Positions 9,883-21,147 of a stretch of 64,000 nt of DNA are shown piece after piece; position 1 is the stretch's first letter, and the number at the start of each line of letters is the position of its first letter. The position numbers were made by a program, and so were the translations under genes. The notes below the pieces were generated by a model, which worked only from the letters and a program-made list of their open reading frames with translations, was not told the origin of the DNA and did no database searches. Source of the DNA: Thuidium tamariscinum (Eukaryota > Streptophyta > Bryopsida > Hypnales > Thuidiaceae); NCBI GenBank assembly GCA_947034885.2, contig OX344751.2, positions 47,298,260 to 47,362,259 of the forward strand, read 5' to 3'.

Positions 9883-11181
9883 GTTTGCTCTCACCATGCG
9901 CTCTTTACACAATCGGATCATCCCTGTAGCCCACTCCTCAGTCTTAAAATGTTGCATCAATTGTCCAACTCTGCCCTTCCAAGCAACTATAGTCTCCGAG
10001 TCCCACTGTCCCTCATATCCATCGAAGCCCTGGAGAATTGGTACAGTCCAACTGCCACAAAAAGTCCTTCTACTCTCAACACCCATAGATTGCTCCCGTG
10101 CTCTTCTCTCACCTTGTTGTCGCTCCACTTGTGCACTATAGAGAAAAGCTTGTGCGGCTATGTCTCCCATCAATAGATAGGCCTGAAACTCATCTTCTAC
10201 CATTAACACCCTCCTCAGCAACATTTCAGCAAATAAATTCTCCATGCCATAGCCCTGGCTCTCTTTCCATAGTTTCTCAAACTTGGCCACATCTAAGGAA
10301 TCTCCATACTGCACATTCAACAATAGAAGAAGAACCTCACAATCCCATTCATAGGCTTGCTCTACTCGCTGCACTGGAGGTAGATGCTCCATTAGGCTCA
10401 ATAGATCTTCAGCCCGTAAGATTCTCCCCCTTCTATTGGCGGGGACAATGGCATCTATAGATACCAGTTCCAAGGGATCCTGCTCTGGGCTACTATCGCC
10501 TTGAATTTGCTCACGCAATTGTTTCACTTCTCCCATCAATTGGAGTTTTTCGCTCTCTAAGAGAGCTATCTTTCCCCGCTCTTTACAAAGCTCCTTCTCC
10601 ACTTGAAACATCAAGTTACGCATTTCTTGCCATGATTGACCTGCCTCCTGCAATTGCTTTTCCAATGCACGATTGACAACCTTCCCCTCCTCTTGCGTTT
10701 GGTTCCATTGCTCCTTCTCCTTCTGGTGACTTGCGTTGACTTCCTTCAATTCTTGCAGGAACCATTCTTCTCTCTTCGTTGCAGCAGTTGCTGTTTGCTT
10801 CAATTGGTCTTCTAGATCGGCAATTCGGCACTCCTCTTCCCGTTGTTGCGCCATCTCCTCCTCCACTTGCTTGAGCTCCTCTTGCATCTTCAATTTCTTT
10901 GCCACTAGCTCTGCCTTGGTCGATTTTCGTCGAGGTACTGGCGCCAAATCAAGTTTCTCTTTCACCTTCACTCCCTCCACAACTATAGAACTGTGTGCAC
11001 TGTCTCCCATGGTCGCGCGCGATTGATCCCCCAGGTTCACCATAGATGATGGAGAAACTATAGTTGGTATCACCGGGTCTTCAGTTTTGATCTTTTTTAG
11101 CTGGTTCCATTCGATCGTGCCCTCTTGCTCTCCAATCATGAAATAATAATCATCGTCGCTCCCCTCCACTGGCACATTCAC
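9880..11181 (-). CDS. Gypsy envelope-position frame, upstream coiled-coil part (433 codons)
   Basis: The open frame starts right after a TAG; its first codon is GTG, and the first ATG is codon 15 (near 11139), which I take as the likely start. Residues ~1-85 are acidic to mixed. Residues ~89-227 form a long, highly charged coiled coil (EELKQVEEEMAQQREEE, KLQLMGEVKQLREQIQ). Residues ~235-433 look globular and helical (EDLLSLMEHLPPVQRVEQAY, WKGRVGQLMQHF). The frame ends at a single UAG and continues in phase into the 333-codon segment, so readthrough would give about 785 residues. A coiled coil followed by a globular domain recalls Gag-like or structural proteins, but no zinc knuckle is visible. 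GC content is higher than in the LTR. Family not recognised. Confidence 0.6.
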   Translation of the reverse strand: MNVPVEGSDDDYYFMIGEQEGTIEWNQLKKIKTEDPVIPTIVSPSSMVNLGDQSRATMGDSAHSSIVVEGVKVKEKLDLAPVPRRKSTKAELVAKKLKMQEELKQVEEEMAQQREEECRIADLEDQLKQTATAATKREEWFLQELKEVNASHQKEKEQWNQTQEEGKVVNRALEKQLQEAGQSWQEMRNLMFQVEKELCKERGKIALLESEKLQLMGEVKQLREQIQGDSSPEQDPLELVSIDAIVPANRRGRILRAEDLLSLMEHLPPVQRVEQAYEWDCEVLLLLLNVQYGDSLDVAKFEKLWKESQGYGMENLFAEMLLRRVLMVEDEFQAYLLMGDIAAQAFLYSAQVERQQGERRAREQSMGVESRRTFCGSWTVPILQGFDGYEGQWDSETIVAWKGRVGQLMQHFKTEEWATGMIRLCKERMVRAN

Positions 11182-12769
11182 CTACAGCACCACATTTAGG
11201 AATTGTTCCGCCTTGCCTGCCTCCTGCTCAACCGGCTCCATTGCAACCCTATCCTGCCTCCCTTACACAATTGCTAAAACCCTCTCACAATTTCATTCAT
11301 AATCTCCCCAAGTGCTCTCAATTGTTGCTTCAATTACTTAAATACGCACAAAACTATAGATTTCTAGCACTCGCATTTGTGCACCAAGATCACAATGTTG
11401 CAATCAATATTGTTTCCCTCGCACTGCCTCAATCCCCCTCAAAATTCCATTGTGATAGTACTATAGTGCGCCGCCATTCCTAAGTGGTTGCAGCCACTCA
11501 ACTATTGTTCCCCTTGCAACGGCGCTCCTTATGATACTATAGATTTCAAATTCCCCAGGCACTGTGCTTGTAAAGGAAAGGCACCCAATGGCACATCTAT
11601 ACCCAATGCCATCCATTTCTATAATACACCATCATTTTAGGCTATAAATGTAGGTAGGCAGTACATGGTGTATTACCCAAAACCCTAAAACAATAAGCAG
11701 TCTACAATCCCGCTACATTTCTGTTCTAGAATGAACAACTATCTTAGAAATGGACAGCATTGGGTGCAAGTGCACCATTGGGTACCTCTCCTGTAATGAC
11801 AATGCACCTCTACAACTATAGATTTAAAAAGAATTCATACTTGCATTTAATTCCACTACTATAGATTCTCCTCATAAATTGCCTTAAATGAACATTTTCC
11901 CCAATCCTATAATACCTTATTCAAAAATTATCTTCTATTGTTGTTGTTTTTATCATGTTCTTTATATATTTCTTTCTTTTTCTTATCTCCATTTTTTCAT
12001 ATTTTAATTTCCCTCTTATCTTATTTTTATCATCTTTATTTTATTTTTTAATCATTTTTCTCTCTTAAATCTTATTATTAATATTTTTATTTTTTTCAAT
12101 TTTTTCATACTTAATTTTAAATCTAATGACTATTATTATTATTATTAATATTATTTTTTGGCATTAATTTTTTAAATTTTACATTTTATTATATTTTCCA
12201 TTTTAATATTTTCCATTTTTTATTTTTTATTTAAGAATTAATATTTTAATTTTAATTTATTATTATGTTTTTTTAAATTTATTTATTTATTTATTTCATT
12301 TTGGCCAACCTGCTTGATATCTATAGTGTCTCTAACTGTAGTGTTGATCTATCATGACCCCAACCCCAACTATAGCTACTTTGTACTATCAATATGATCT
12401 ATAGTTGTTGTTTCTTAGTTGCTAGCTATTGATATAATCATTTTTTGAAATTTTACTTCTTTTCTTTTCAAAGTTTTTTATTTTGAATTGTAATAACATA
12501 AGCTAAATACTAAAAATGTTTAACATTATTTTTATTTTGTTTTTATTTTATATCTATGTTTAATGCTATATTCCTTACCACATACATCATTTTCTCTCTT
12601 ATTAGTCCATTCCATTCTTTCTTTTCTTGCTACTCTTAAGTACTAGTATTCATTGCACTATAGAACTTATTACTATAATTATTTAAATATAACTTCATTA
12701 ACATTCTTCTACCACCAAAAGAACTAAAAATACCCAATTAATTCAAAATTTCAAAGAAACACACCTTCC
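11182..12769 (-). other. Non-coding part of the Gypsy element
   Basis: This lies between the integrase remnant and the accessory frame. About 11930-12300 is low-complexity AT-rich sequence. CTATAG recurs throughout (for example near 11355, 11461, 11536, 11817, 12321 and 12399). A local inverted arrangement lies near 11580-11790: words around CACCCAATGGCACAT and TGGGTGCAAGTGCACC recur on opposite strands. No gene is visible. Confidence 0.5.
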
Positions 12770-13860
12770 CCTTCCCTAGGATAAGCCAACCCCAGCTTAA
12801 ATATAATAAGTTTGAGATATCCATTGATTCGGGTAGGAAGGAATCTTCCCTCAAAATCCTTCAATTGTATAGAGCCATTGGGATTAATATCCATTCCTCT
12901 ATAAGGTCCCAACCATTGCATTTGTAATTTTCCAAGAAACTTAAAAAATCTACTATCATACTATAAGACTAAGTCTCCAACCTTAAAAGTTTTAACACCT
13001 AACTTACTATTATAAAAATATTTACAACATTTATTCATAGCATATGTATATAAATAGGCATCTCTTTATTTTTCATCTAATTCTTCCAATTAAGCCAACC
13101 TAATTTTTAAACTATTGTCCTAATCCAATCTATTTTCTATAGCTATTCTCAAAGAGGGAATTTCATATTCTATAGGTAAAATAGCCTTTTGTCCATACAC
13201 CACTTGAAAGGGGGTAAATTTAGTGGTCACCTTATATGCAATTCTATAGGCCTATAATGCTCCCTACAATTTATCATCCCAATCTATCGCTAATTCAACA
13301 ATGTTTTTTGTTAAAACTTTACAAAGGATACCATTGATCTTTTTAATTTGCCCATTAGCCCTAGGATGATAGGACGAGGTTTTTCTATGTTTTATAAGAA
13401 ATATATTAGTTAAATGTTCTATTGTTCATTTAAAAAGTGGGTGCCACAATTGCTAATAAGCTCTTGTGGACAACCGAAGCAAGAAACAATATTCTTGTAT
13501 GAAAATCGAGAAACCATATAAGCATCATCATTCTTGGTAGCCATTGCCCCAGCCCATTTAGTGGCATAGTCAGTGGCCACTAAAATGTATCGTTTATGAC
13601 CCGTGTAGTAGGAGGTGCTATAGAACCTACAAAATCAATCCCCCACTTTTCAAAGGGGGCCAAAGCTAAAGTGGATACCAATGACATTGCGGTAGTTAGG
13701 GTTGATTGTCCCACCCATTGATATGAATCACATTTATAAGCATATTAGAGAGCATCATGAAACATTTTTGGCCACCAATAGCCGCATGTTAAAGCCTTCA
13801 TTGTGGTGACATCACCTACAAAGTGGCCACCACAAGCATCTACATGACAACCCTTAATTT
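12770..13860 (-). pseudogene. Ty3/Gypsy integrase remnant
   Basis: Read on the minus strand from high to low coordinates, the order is that of plant Gypsy integrase. First comes a zinc-binding region (HVDACGGHF, then GYWWPKMFHDAL, then KCDSYQW, where the second Cys of the usual CxxC is lost). The core follows: FEKWGIDFVGS with the first Asp, a shifted remnant of the ATDYATKWA motif, FGCPQELISNCGTHFLN where the catalytic Asp is now Asn, and HPRANGQIKKING where the catalytic Glu is now Lys. Then come AYRIAYKVTTKFTPFQVVYG, KVGDLVL and a GPY/F module (WLGPYRGMDINPNGSIQLK). Several in-frame stops and frameshifts are present. It is clearly inactive. Confidence 0.9.
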
Positions 13861-14035
13861 TCTCACAACTTTCACTCTCATTTGCATAGCCCACGCAGCT
13901 TTTTATCTTTCTACTTTTACAATATTCTTAGGACTTAATGGCCACTTATAGCCCATTTAGCAGCCATTTATAGCAACCATTTCCCTTTTCTATTGATACA
14001 CAAAAATGAAATAATTTATTGCCATTGATCCATTG
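13861..14035 (-). other. Deletion junction between primer-binding site and integrase
   Basis: Only about 175 bp separate the primer-binding site from the integrase zinc-finger region. Gag, protease, reverse transcriptase and RNase H are therefore missing, so a large internal deletion lies in or near this stretch. Confidence 0.6.
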
Positions 14036-14055
14036 CCTCCCCAACAATGGCACCA
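14036..14055 (-). other. Primer-binding site for tRNA-Asp
   Basis: The minus strand reads TGGTGCCATTGTTGGGG. The complement of the plant tRNA-Asp 3' end is TGGCGCCGTTGCCGGGG. The differences are all C-to-T or G-to-A changes, as expected from decay of methylated DNA. It is 3 bp inside the end of the LTR, at the usual place. tRNA-Asp priming is common in plant Tat/Athila-type Gypsy elements. Confidence 0.75.
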
Positions 14056-14058
14056 TTA

Positions 14059-14377
14059 TGAAGATTGTTTTTTTTATCAGTGGACGAACTATTGAAAAAA
14101 ACCTATAGTTTTGAGTTCATTCACAAGGAGGTATGGGGCTATGGGTAATTTAATCAAGTAATGGATTTAATTCATTATCCAAAGCCTGTGCACAATTAAT
14201 AGAAAGGAAAAACTATGTAGTCCTATAGTTACAATAGTTATAACTTAAATTTATTACAATAAAGCATGTGGAAAAACTTAGCCCATCCTGTTCCCTTCCT
14301 TCTATAATCTCACTTTAGCTCCCAGCCAGTGACCACATCCTCAATTGTCCTTCTTCCCAAAATTCTTCCTAATGACC
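14059..14377 (-). repeat. 5' LTR remnant of the Gypsy element
   Basis: It ends ...CA on the minus strand, 3 bp before the primer-binding site, and shares ordered blocks with the 3' LTR at 7150-7450. It is cut at about 14378, where an unrelated repeat begins with TTAACCCTTAAACG, so most of this LTR is missing or displaced. Divergence between the two LTRs is large, implying an old insertion. Confidence 0.55.
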
Positions 14378-15293
14378 TTAACCCTTAAACGCTGGGCCTA
14401 TAGCCACTGGTTTCAAGACTCACTGTCTGTCACCCAGTTTGTTGCCATTTTCTAACCAGATGTGTATGAAAAAATTTGATTTGATTTTTCAGAGATGAAA
14501 CTATATGTCATCTGTACTTCACAAAAATTTCAGATTCTTTTTGAGGAAAATTGTATTTTCCAGGAATTTTTTTAAGAAAAATTGAAGAAAAATTCATTTC
14601 AAATAGAAAATAATCTCAAAAAATCTGCAAATTTCACCATGTGTAAACATTATAGTAACAAACATGATGGTGTAAATTGATTTGCCATGTACATCTATAA
14701 TTAAATGCAGTGGACATTAAGAATCTAGTCCAAGTTCAAACTACAATAAAATATTCAATTTTACAAATTTTGCCAAAATTCAAATTGGAGAAGAAACTAG
14801 ACTAGAGGACCTCTATTTCATTAGTTGGCTTTAAACTCAGAAAATGCTGTTTTCAAGGAGAAATTTCAAATTTACTCAATTTGTCAAAATACATTAAAAT
14901 GGCGAATTTTGCCATCCGTTTTCTCTAATTACTTCTCAACTACATAAAAACAGACATTATTTAGACTAAAAACTCGGTTGGATATGCTTTGTAACTGAAC
15001 ATGAAAGGTCATTTGAAAAAAGTGGATGAAAAAACTATTGTTTACCTGTTCTTTTGACCCCGGACTATCATCCAAACGCCACAAAATGGCGCTGGTGGTA
15101 GTCCAAGGTTAAGAATCTTGCTCTACTACAAAGTTTCACAAAAAATCGATCCTTGTTCTTGGAGATCTCCTGGAACATATCTATACATTTCTTCACCAAC
15201 TGGTTGCAACAGCTATAAGGGCAAAATTCCCATTCCCATGTATGTTCTTTGGGATGGACCATAGATTCATCCAATTGTGTTAGTAGACTTTCC
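14378..15293. repeat. Dispersed repeat beginning TTAACCCTTAA
   Basis: This repeat starts with a terminus like those of the TTAA family. Its interior (14480-14980) matches, in reverse complement, 30830-31340: shared words cover the blocks around TCTGTACTTC, TTTTTGAGGAAAA and GATGGTGTAAATTG. It directly abuts a TTAA element at 15294 that is probably inserted into it. Confidence 0.55.
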
Positions 15294-16221
15294 TTAACCC
15301 CTAAGTTTCCAAGGCATTTTCTGGCTTTGAAACCATTGAAAACTGCCATTTTTGCCGCAATCACTTAAGAAAACTAAGAAAACTTTTTTCTTAGAATGTA
15401 ACCGTAGGATCTTGTACTTCACTTGTCTCAAATCATGTGGTAAGAATTTCATGAAGTTTGACCGTACGGATTGGAAGATATTAGCATTTGAAGTTGAAAA
15501 AAAAAAAAATTTCAACTGCGGCCTACAATTTTAGATGACTTTGATGGCCATTTGTGGATTTTTTTTTGCACTACACACCATAAGATTAAAAAAATTTATC
15601 TTGAACATTTGAGTTGAGAATTTGGGAAAAAAATTTCAGAATGTCAAAACTTGATTTTCACATATAAAAAAATGGTTAAGTAGAAGTAGGTCCAAAGTTG
15701 AACAAAATACTAAATTGTTAATAGCCCTTAAATGGAATTAAAAAATCATAATTCCAACGGTGGGGTTGTTCTTGAAAACAAACTTAACCTTGTCAAAAAA
15801 AGAAAAATGAAAAAATTTGAAAATTGCATTCAAAAGTGAATTCTATAAGTTTTTTTTGAAGAAGATGCTTAGATTGCCTAAAAAACAAGATTGTCCATAA
15901 CTTTTTCATTATTAGTCCAAATAGGATGAATCAAAGCTTCAAATGTAGACAAAAACATAATCTTTTAGAAAAAAAATTGAAATTTTTTTTTTTCATTTTT
16001 TTGTGTTTTTTTTTCTGCCTGCCAAACTGCTTTTTTGACTTCGGATGGCAAAACTTCTGCTCCCAAGCACTAATTGAAAAAAAAATTATATTTCTACAAA
16101 GCTGATGTGATTCTCTATCTTCAAAAAAAGCTTCCAAAAATCAGGTCAAAATTTCAAGTCACACAAGCCTGCCCGAAATCCCAAGTGTCCCCCGAGGGGA
16201 CTTTAGGACCTTAGGGGTTAA
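15294..16221 (-). mobile_element. TTAA element, subfamily I (928 bp incl. both TTAA)
   Basis: It begins TTAA-CCCCTAAG and ends CTTAGGGG-TTAA. The whole interior is the reverse complement of the copy at 18365-19294. Matching blocks include the GTCCCC(T)CGAGGGGAC region next to one end and the block around CCGTACGGATTGGAAGATAT. It has no coding capacity. The target and termini resemble piggyBac-type elements (TTAA duplication, CCC...GGG ends). Confidence 0.75.
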
Positions 16222-17878
16222 TGTGTTTGCCACATGTGTAATTATAATTAGCTGATATAGTTGAAGGAGACATAGGAGAATCTAGTTGGTTGAATGATGA
16301 TTTTCGTTTTGGGGGCACCTATTGGACGGTTTCATAGGTCTAGGGAGCCAACACTTTGAAAATTTGTAGAAATTACATACTATATCAGAAATTTTTTTTT
16401 GAATATTCATGATTTTCACTTTTTAATACTAGAAAAATGTCATTTTTAGAAAACACTGCCTCCAACTATGTTGAATTCCTTATTTGCACGGTTTTGGATG
16501 TTTTCACTATAGATCTTCTCTCCATTGTTCTTCCATCTACAACCGTACCTCCAATAACAGAATCTTTATATTTTCTCAAGGGTTTTAGTCAATATAGAAA
16601 TTCTTTTCCTCACGTATTCACTGAAAATTGCTTGAAATCTTTTAGACTAGTGTACTATTCATATGATTGAAAAATCTTTTAGTGTTTGCTAACTAGGCTT
16701 ATAAGTTATGAAGTGCTCTTGAATTGTTAGTAGGAGGTGTTGGTTGGGGTAGAATGTAGTATTAGAAACCTCATCCATAGTGTCCATTGAATTTCTAGGC
16801 AACCTTATGAATATCCTAAACCCTACGGAGTGAAACGAGTAGGGTTTAGGCCTGTAGCGAAGCGCCGTCAGGCGCGTAGCTACAGAAGTCCTTAGGGTTG
16901 ATCAAAAGGGGCTAAGGGTTGGTCAACCAATTCTTTTGGTTTTATTAAAAATATTAAAAATTTTGGTACCCAAGTGAACCATTCTTCTAGTGATGGTCGA
17001 TGAGGTCTTTGGTACTACACATGTCCCATTGGTTGAATTGATGCAAACTATATATTACATATAGTATTCTTTTAGTGATGGACAATTTTTGTCAACCAAC
17101 TCTATAGTGGTAAGCATTAGAGGAAGGCATTATTTAGGTCCATTCAAGGGCTTGTTAGAAGAGAAAAATGGTGGATTCAAGGTAAAATCTTCAAGTTAAA
17201 TTTGATTGAGTTAGAATTGTCTTTTTTGACTTTTGAATAGTATAAATGTTAATAAAGTTATATGTTGAAGTACCTAATGTTGACATTGAATTCAACTCAA
17301 ATATTGTTTGTCTATGAATCCAGTAGCCTGAGACAACACCATGGTCATAAGACACCTATAACCATGGTTATAGGTCAAGTGTGAAAAATGTACGTTAAGA
17401 CTAAACTCTAAACTACATACATTTAAAATTTACAAGTTGGCATGTACAGGTGATAATGGGAGCATGTGGTTTTGGGATTATAAGAGCGGGCATAACTTTT
17501 AGCAAGCCCAAACAATTGTACAACCTAGTATTCTACTTTTGCAAATTTTTCATATCTTTATCTTAAAGTATAAGCATTTGTTGACATTTGCATCATAGAG
17601 TGCTAAAACCACACTTGCAACTACAATAGTCCTATCTAATTTCAAATCACAATTCAAAACAATACAAAATTTTGAAGATGAAATTACTTTAAAATTATGT
17701 TCTATCTTTCAAACTTTTAATTGGTAATAATAAAAATCTGCAATATTTTCATTAATAGTAAAAGTATCTGGTTCAAAGTGTTGGAGAGATTGTTTCTCAA
17801 AGGATTAAGAATTGAAAATTCATAGTTATTTTGACACAAAGTAAGAAAAAGGGGATTTATAATGGAGATAAGCCAAAT
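16222..17878. other. Intergenic DNA between two inverted TTAA elements
   Basis: This holds the double-hairpin repeat at 16816-16885. A short frame at 16437-16670 shows no recognisable motif. The two flanking subfamily I copies make a ~0.93-kb inverted repeat around this segment. Confidence 0.5.
16816..16885 (+). repeat. Dispersed repeat with two adjacent hairpins
   Basis: The first hairpin is a perfect 12-bp stem, CCTAAACCCTAC with GTAGGGTTTAGG, around a 12-nt loop; its arms contain telomere-like sequence. It is followed at once by CTGTAGC-GAA-GCGCC, loop GTCA, and GGCGC-GTA-GCTACAG. Degenerate relatives lie at about 31877-31935 and 32078-32150 and keep the order 'TAGGGTTTAGGCCTATAGC...TGTAG'. 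The GC-rich second stem stands out from its AT-rich surroundings. Function unknown; it could be a structured end of a transposon. Confidence 0.7.
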
Positions 17879-19759
17879 TTAACCCCTAAAGCCTTGAACA
17901 ACATTTTTTGAGATTATAAATTTTGGGGTCAGCCTACTATGGATGGAGTTTTTATTTTTTTTCTTTGAAATTTCAATGCAATATGTGCCCAAGGAGTAGC
18001 TTTAAGGCCCAACAATTTTCATAACTTTTGACTTCGTGGTTAAAAAGTTATGGCAGGATATGTTGTTTTCTTTACTTGGTGGGCAACCTAGGTAGCTGAA
18101 AAAACTTCTTCAAAAAAACTTTCTTTTAAAAAGTGAAATTTCAAATTGGTTCCTTAGGTTTATATAGACATGTGGAGCTTTGAATCAATCCATTCCAATC
18201 AATGAGTCAAAAGTTATGAAGATTTTGAGTTTGGGGTAGTTTGCGGCCAATTACAAAATCCCAATAATACAAAAAAAGTTTGAAATTCTTCATTTAATTC
18301 AATTTTTCATATTTTTGATAAAAATAAATAAAAACAAGAGGTGTAGATTTCTTATTACAACATTTTAACCCCTAAAGGACCATTGTCCCCTCGGGGGACA
18401 ATTTGGAGTTCGGGCAGGTACCGTAGGCTTCAATTTTTGGTGAAACCTTTTGAAACTTTCTCACAAGATAGAAAAACTGATTAGCTTGGTGGGAATGTAA
18501 TTTTTATTTCAATTGGTGACCGGGAGCAAAAGTTATACCACAAAAAGCCCAAATTTTCATTCGGAGGGCAGAATTCTTTTTTTCCAAAAATTCAATTTTT
18601 AATTTTTTAATTTTTTTTCTGAAACAATATATTTTTGCCTACGTGTGAAGCTTTGATTCATTCTATTTGGACTTATAATGAGAAAGTTATGAACAATCTT
18701 ATTTCTCGGGCAATCTAAACAATTTCTCAAAAAAATAACCTATAGGATTCATTTCTGAATGCAATTTTCACATTTTTTCAAAAAAAATTGTTGGACAAGG
18801 TTATGTTCACTTTCTAGAACAATCTCACCATTGGGATTATTGTATTTTAATCCCACCTTAGAGTTATTAACCATTTAGTTTTTCTTTAAATCTTGGACCT
18901 ACATCTACTTAACAATTTTTTAAAGAATGAAAATCAAGTGTTTTTTGTATAATTTTTTTTTCTTAGACTGTCAACTCAATTCTTAAACACAAAAATTTTT
19001 TAATTCAAAGTCTATAGTGCAAAAAAGTTCAACAAATGGCAATCAAAGTCATCTGAAATTGCAATTCACAGTTCAAAAAAAATTGTATTTCCAACTTTGA
19101 ATGCTCATATCTTCTAATCTGTACGGTCAAACTTCATGAAATTTTTACCACATGATCTTAATCAAGTTAAGTACGAGATCCTACGGTTAGATTCTTAAAA
19201 AATTATTTTTTTTGTTTTCTTGGGTGAATGCAGCAGAAATGGCAGTTTTGAGAGGTTTTTGGCAGAAAAAAGGCCTTGGTCCTCTAGGGGTTAACCATTG
19301 GGATTGAAATTTTTCAATTCTATGAATAAAATGTTCACAATTTAGTATTTTGGCTCATTTTTTAATTCTTTCTACTTATTTATTTTTTCCCATATGTTGT
19401 ACAATTCCAAATGGTTTGAAAGGTTTGAGAATGTAGCCAACTTGCATTGAAGTATGAATTCAAAGAGTAACCACCATTTTGAATTTTTTTTCACACAAAT
19501 GTGACCTTGTGGAGTGCAACTGTCTAGATTTTCACTAAGATAAAAACACAATTTTTGTCAATTCAAATGCTCATATCTTGCAATCTACGTGGTGGAAATT
19601 TCAGACATTTTATCCACATGTTTGCAAACCACCTTACTACAAGATCCTAAAGTTACATGACTCAAAAATGTGTTTTAAAAGAAAATTGCACTTGTATTAG
19701 AAATGGCAGTTTTGGAGCATTTTTGGGGAAAACATAGTTAAAAACCTTTAGGAGTTAAC
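17879..19759 (+). mobile_element. TTAA element, subfamily H, split by a subfamily I insertion
   Basis: It begins TTAA-CCCCTAAAGCC and ends CCTTTAGGAG-TTAA. Removing the inserted subfamily I copy and one TTAA leaves ~955 bp, close to the other subfamily H copies. It aligns along its length with 25033-26695 and, inverted, with 23829-24752; a shared block includes CCCAACAATTTTCATAACTT. No gene. Confidence 0.8.
18365..19294 (+). mobile_element. TTAA element, subfamily I, with a preserved empty-site relative
   Basis: The element is TTAA-CCCCTAAAGGACC...GGTCCTCTAGGGG-TTAA, with 12 of 13 terminal positions matching in inverted order. The flanks read TTATTACAACATT before and CCATTGGGATTGAAATTTT after. 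The homologous place in the other subfamily H copy, at 26228-26231, reads TTATTACAATATT-TTAA-CCATTGAGATTGG with only one TTAA and no element. This shows directly that the unit inserted at TTAA and duplicated it. A second hairpin-like inverted run (GTCCCCTCGGGGGAC) lies just inside the left end. Confidence 0.9.
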
Positions 19760-21147
19760 CTCCAAGTGCTCCAACATCCAATTTTGGGACAATTAATAGA
19801 TGAAGAAATCACTTTTTTTCTAATTATTGCTTGGTTGAAAGTTGTTCTAATTTGACAAGAGAGTTTATTAAGTCATTTTCCTATTTAATGGTTGAATTTG
19901 ATGTTATTATAGTTCAAATATAAAAGTGTGTTAAGTTGTTGACTATGCCAAAATTGCATTCACTTTAGTTTGAAACTAGATTTGCAAAAATGGCATCATA
20001 GATATAAAGAATTTTTTTTCGAATCACTATATCAAGAAAAACTCATTTAGAATCTATTCCAACAAATTTTACTAAATAAATGACAATACTTTGCTTGTAA
20101 TTGAATTTAGAAGGAATTTTAAAATTTTGCTTTTGAAATTCAAAGAAAAATATTGGTGCCAACATTGGTGAATTTAACCATGTATATGCAATCTAAAACT
20201 CAAAATCTACAACCTTTATTTGTTTATCAATTCCAAAATATTCTTCCAAATAGAACTTTAAGATGATTTTTCTCAAATTACCTATACTTAAGAATCCTCC
20301 AATGTTTACATGTTAAAAGGCATTAGTTTAAAAACAATGCTTTAGAGGTTGAATTGTTTTTCAAATTGTGCAATGAATTGTACCAAAAACTCTTTTATAA
20401 TAATACTCTTAGGTTGATTCACATAATCATTTTACAACTATCTAGATGAAGATGATCTAAACACTATTTACAGCTTAAATGCCGGTAGACAGTAGCTTCT
20501 CCACTTTCATTGCTAATTGAAGTTACAAATGAGCTAAGAAGCAAACATATGCACCATTTGTACTCAAACTAGCTTCTAGTACCACCCTAATTCAATCAAA
20601 CAACTATCCCAACAAGAATTAGAAGATTCACTGTCCACACTATCCAAAATAATTTCCTTCATCCATCTCATCTCCTTTAATTATGTTAATTCTTAATATT
20701 TGTACTATACAAACACCACTATATGTATTTTTATTTTATTTTATTGCAATTTATAGAGTAAGAAATAAAAATTTCAAAATTTTAGGGTCGAATTTTAGTC
20801 AATAAGATCTTAATGAATAAAAATCCCAAATTCATAGAACTTGTAACATGTTATTCAAGTCAAGATGTACATTCTTCCTATTAAAAAATGAGACATTTTG
20901 ACTTTCCACATAAAAGTTTTTATCTATATACTAAAATCATAACTCCCTCTCTAATATCATAAATGCTACCATTAATACTAGGGTTTAGGGGTGCTTGGTA
21001 TACTATGCATTCAGTGTATCACATATTGGTAAAACTTTGATATATTTGAATAGAATGTAAGATATTGATTTCAATAAGTCCTTAAAATAATTTTTATAAA
21101 TATTTTATAAGAATGTTTTCAATCATGACTACATGAAAATCTTATTG
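19760..21147. other. AT-rich intergenic DNA
   Basis: No gene or clear element. Old repeat fragments are likely but I cannot delimit them. Confidence 0.4.

Noticed and set aside
9739-10176. Plus-strand frames opposite the retroelement accessory gene
   Set aside because: Shadow frames of the longer minus-strand coding region, with no motifs.
15068-15534. Frames of 60-98 codons within TTAA elements
   Set aside because: They differ between copies, are broken in most of them, and are A/T-run driven. The elements look non-coding.
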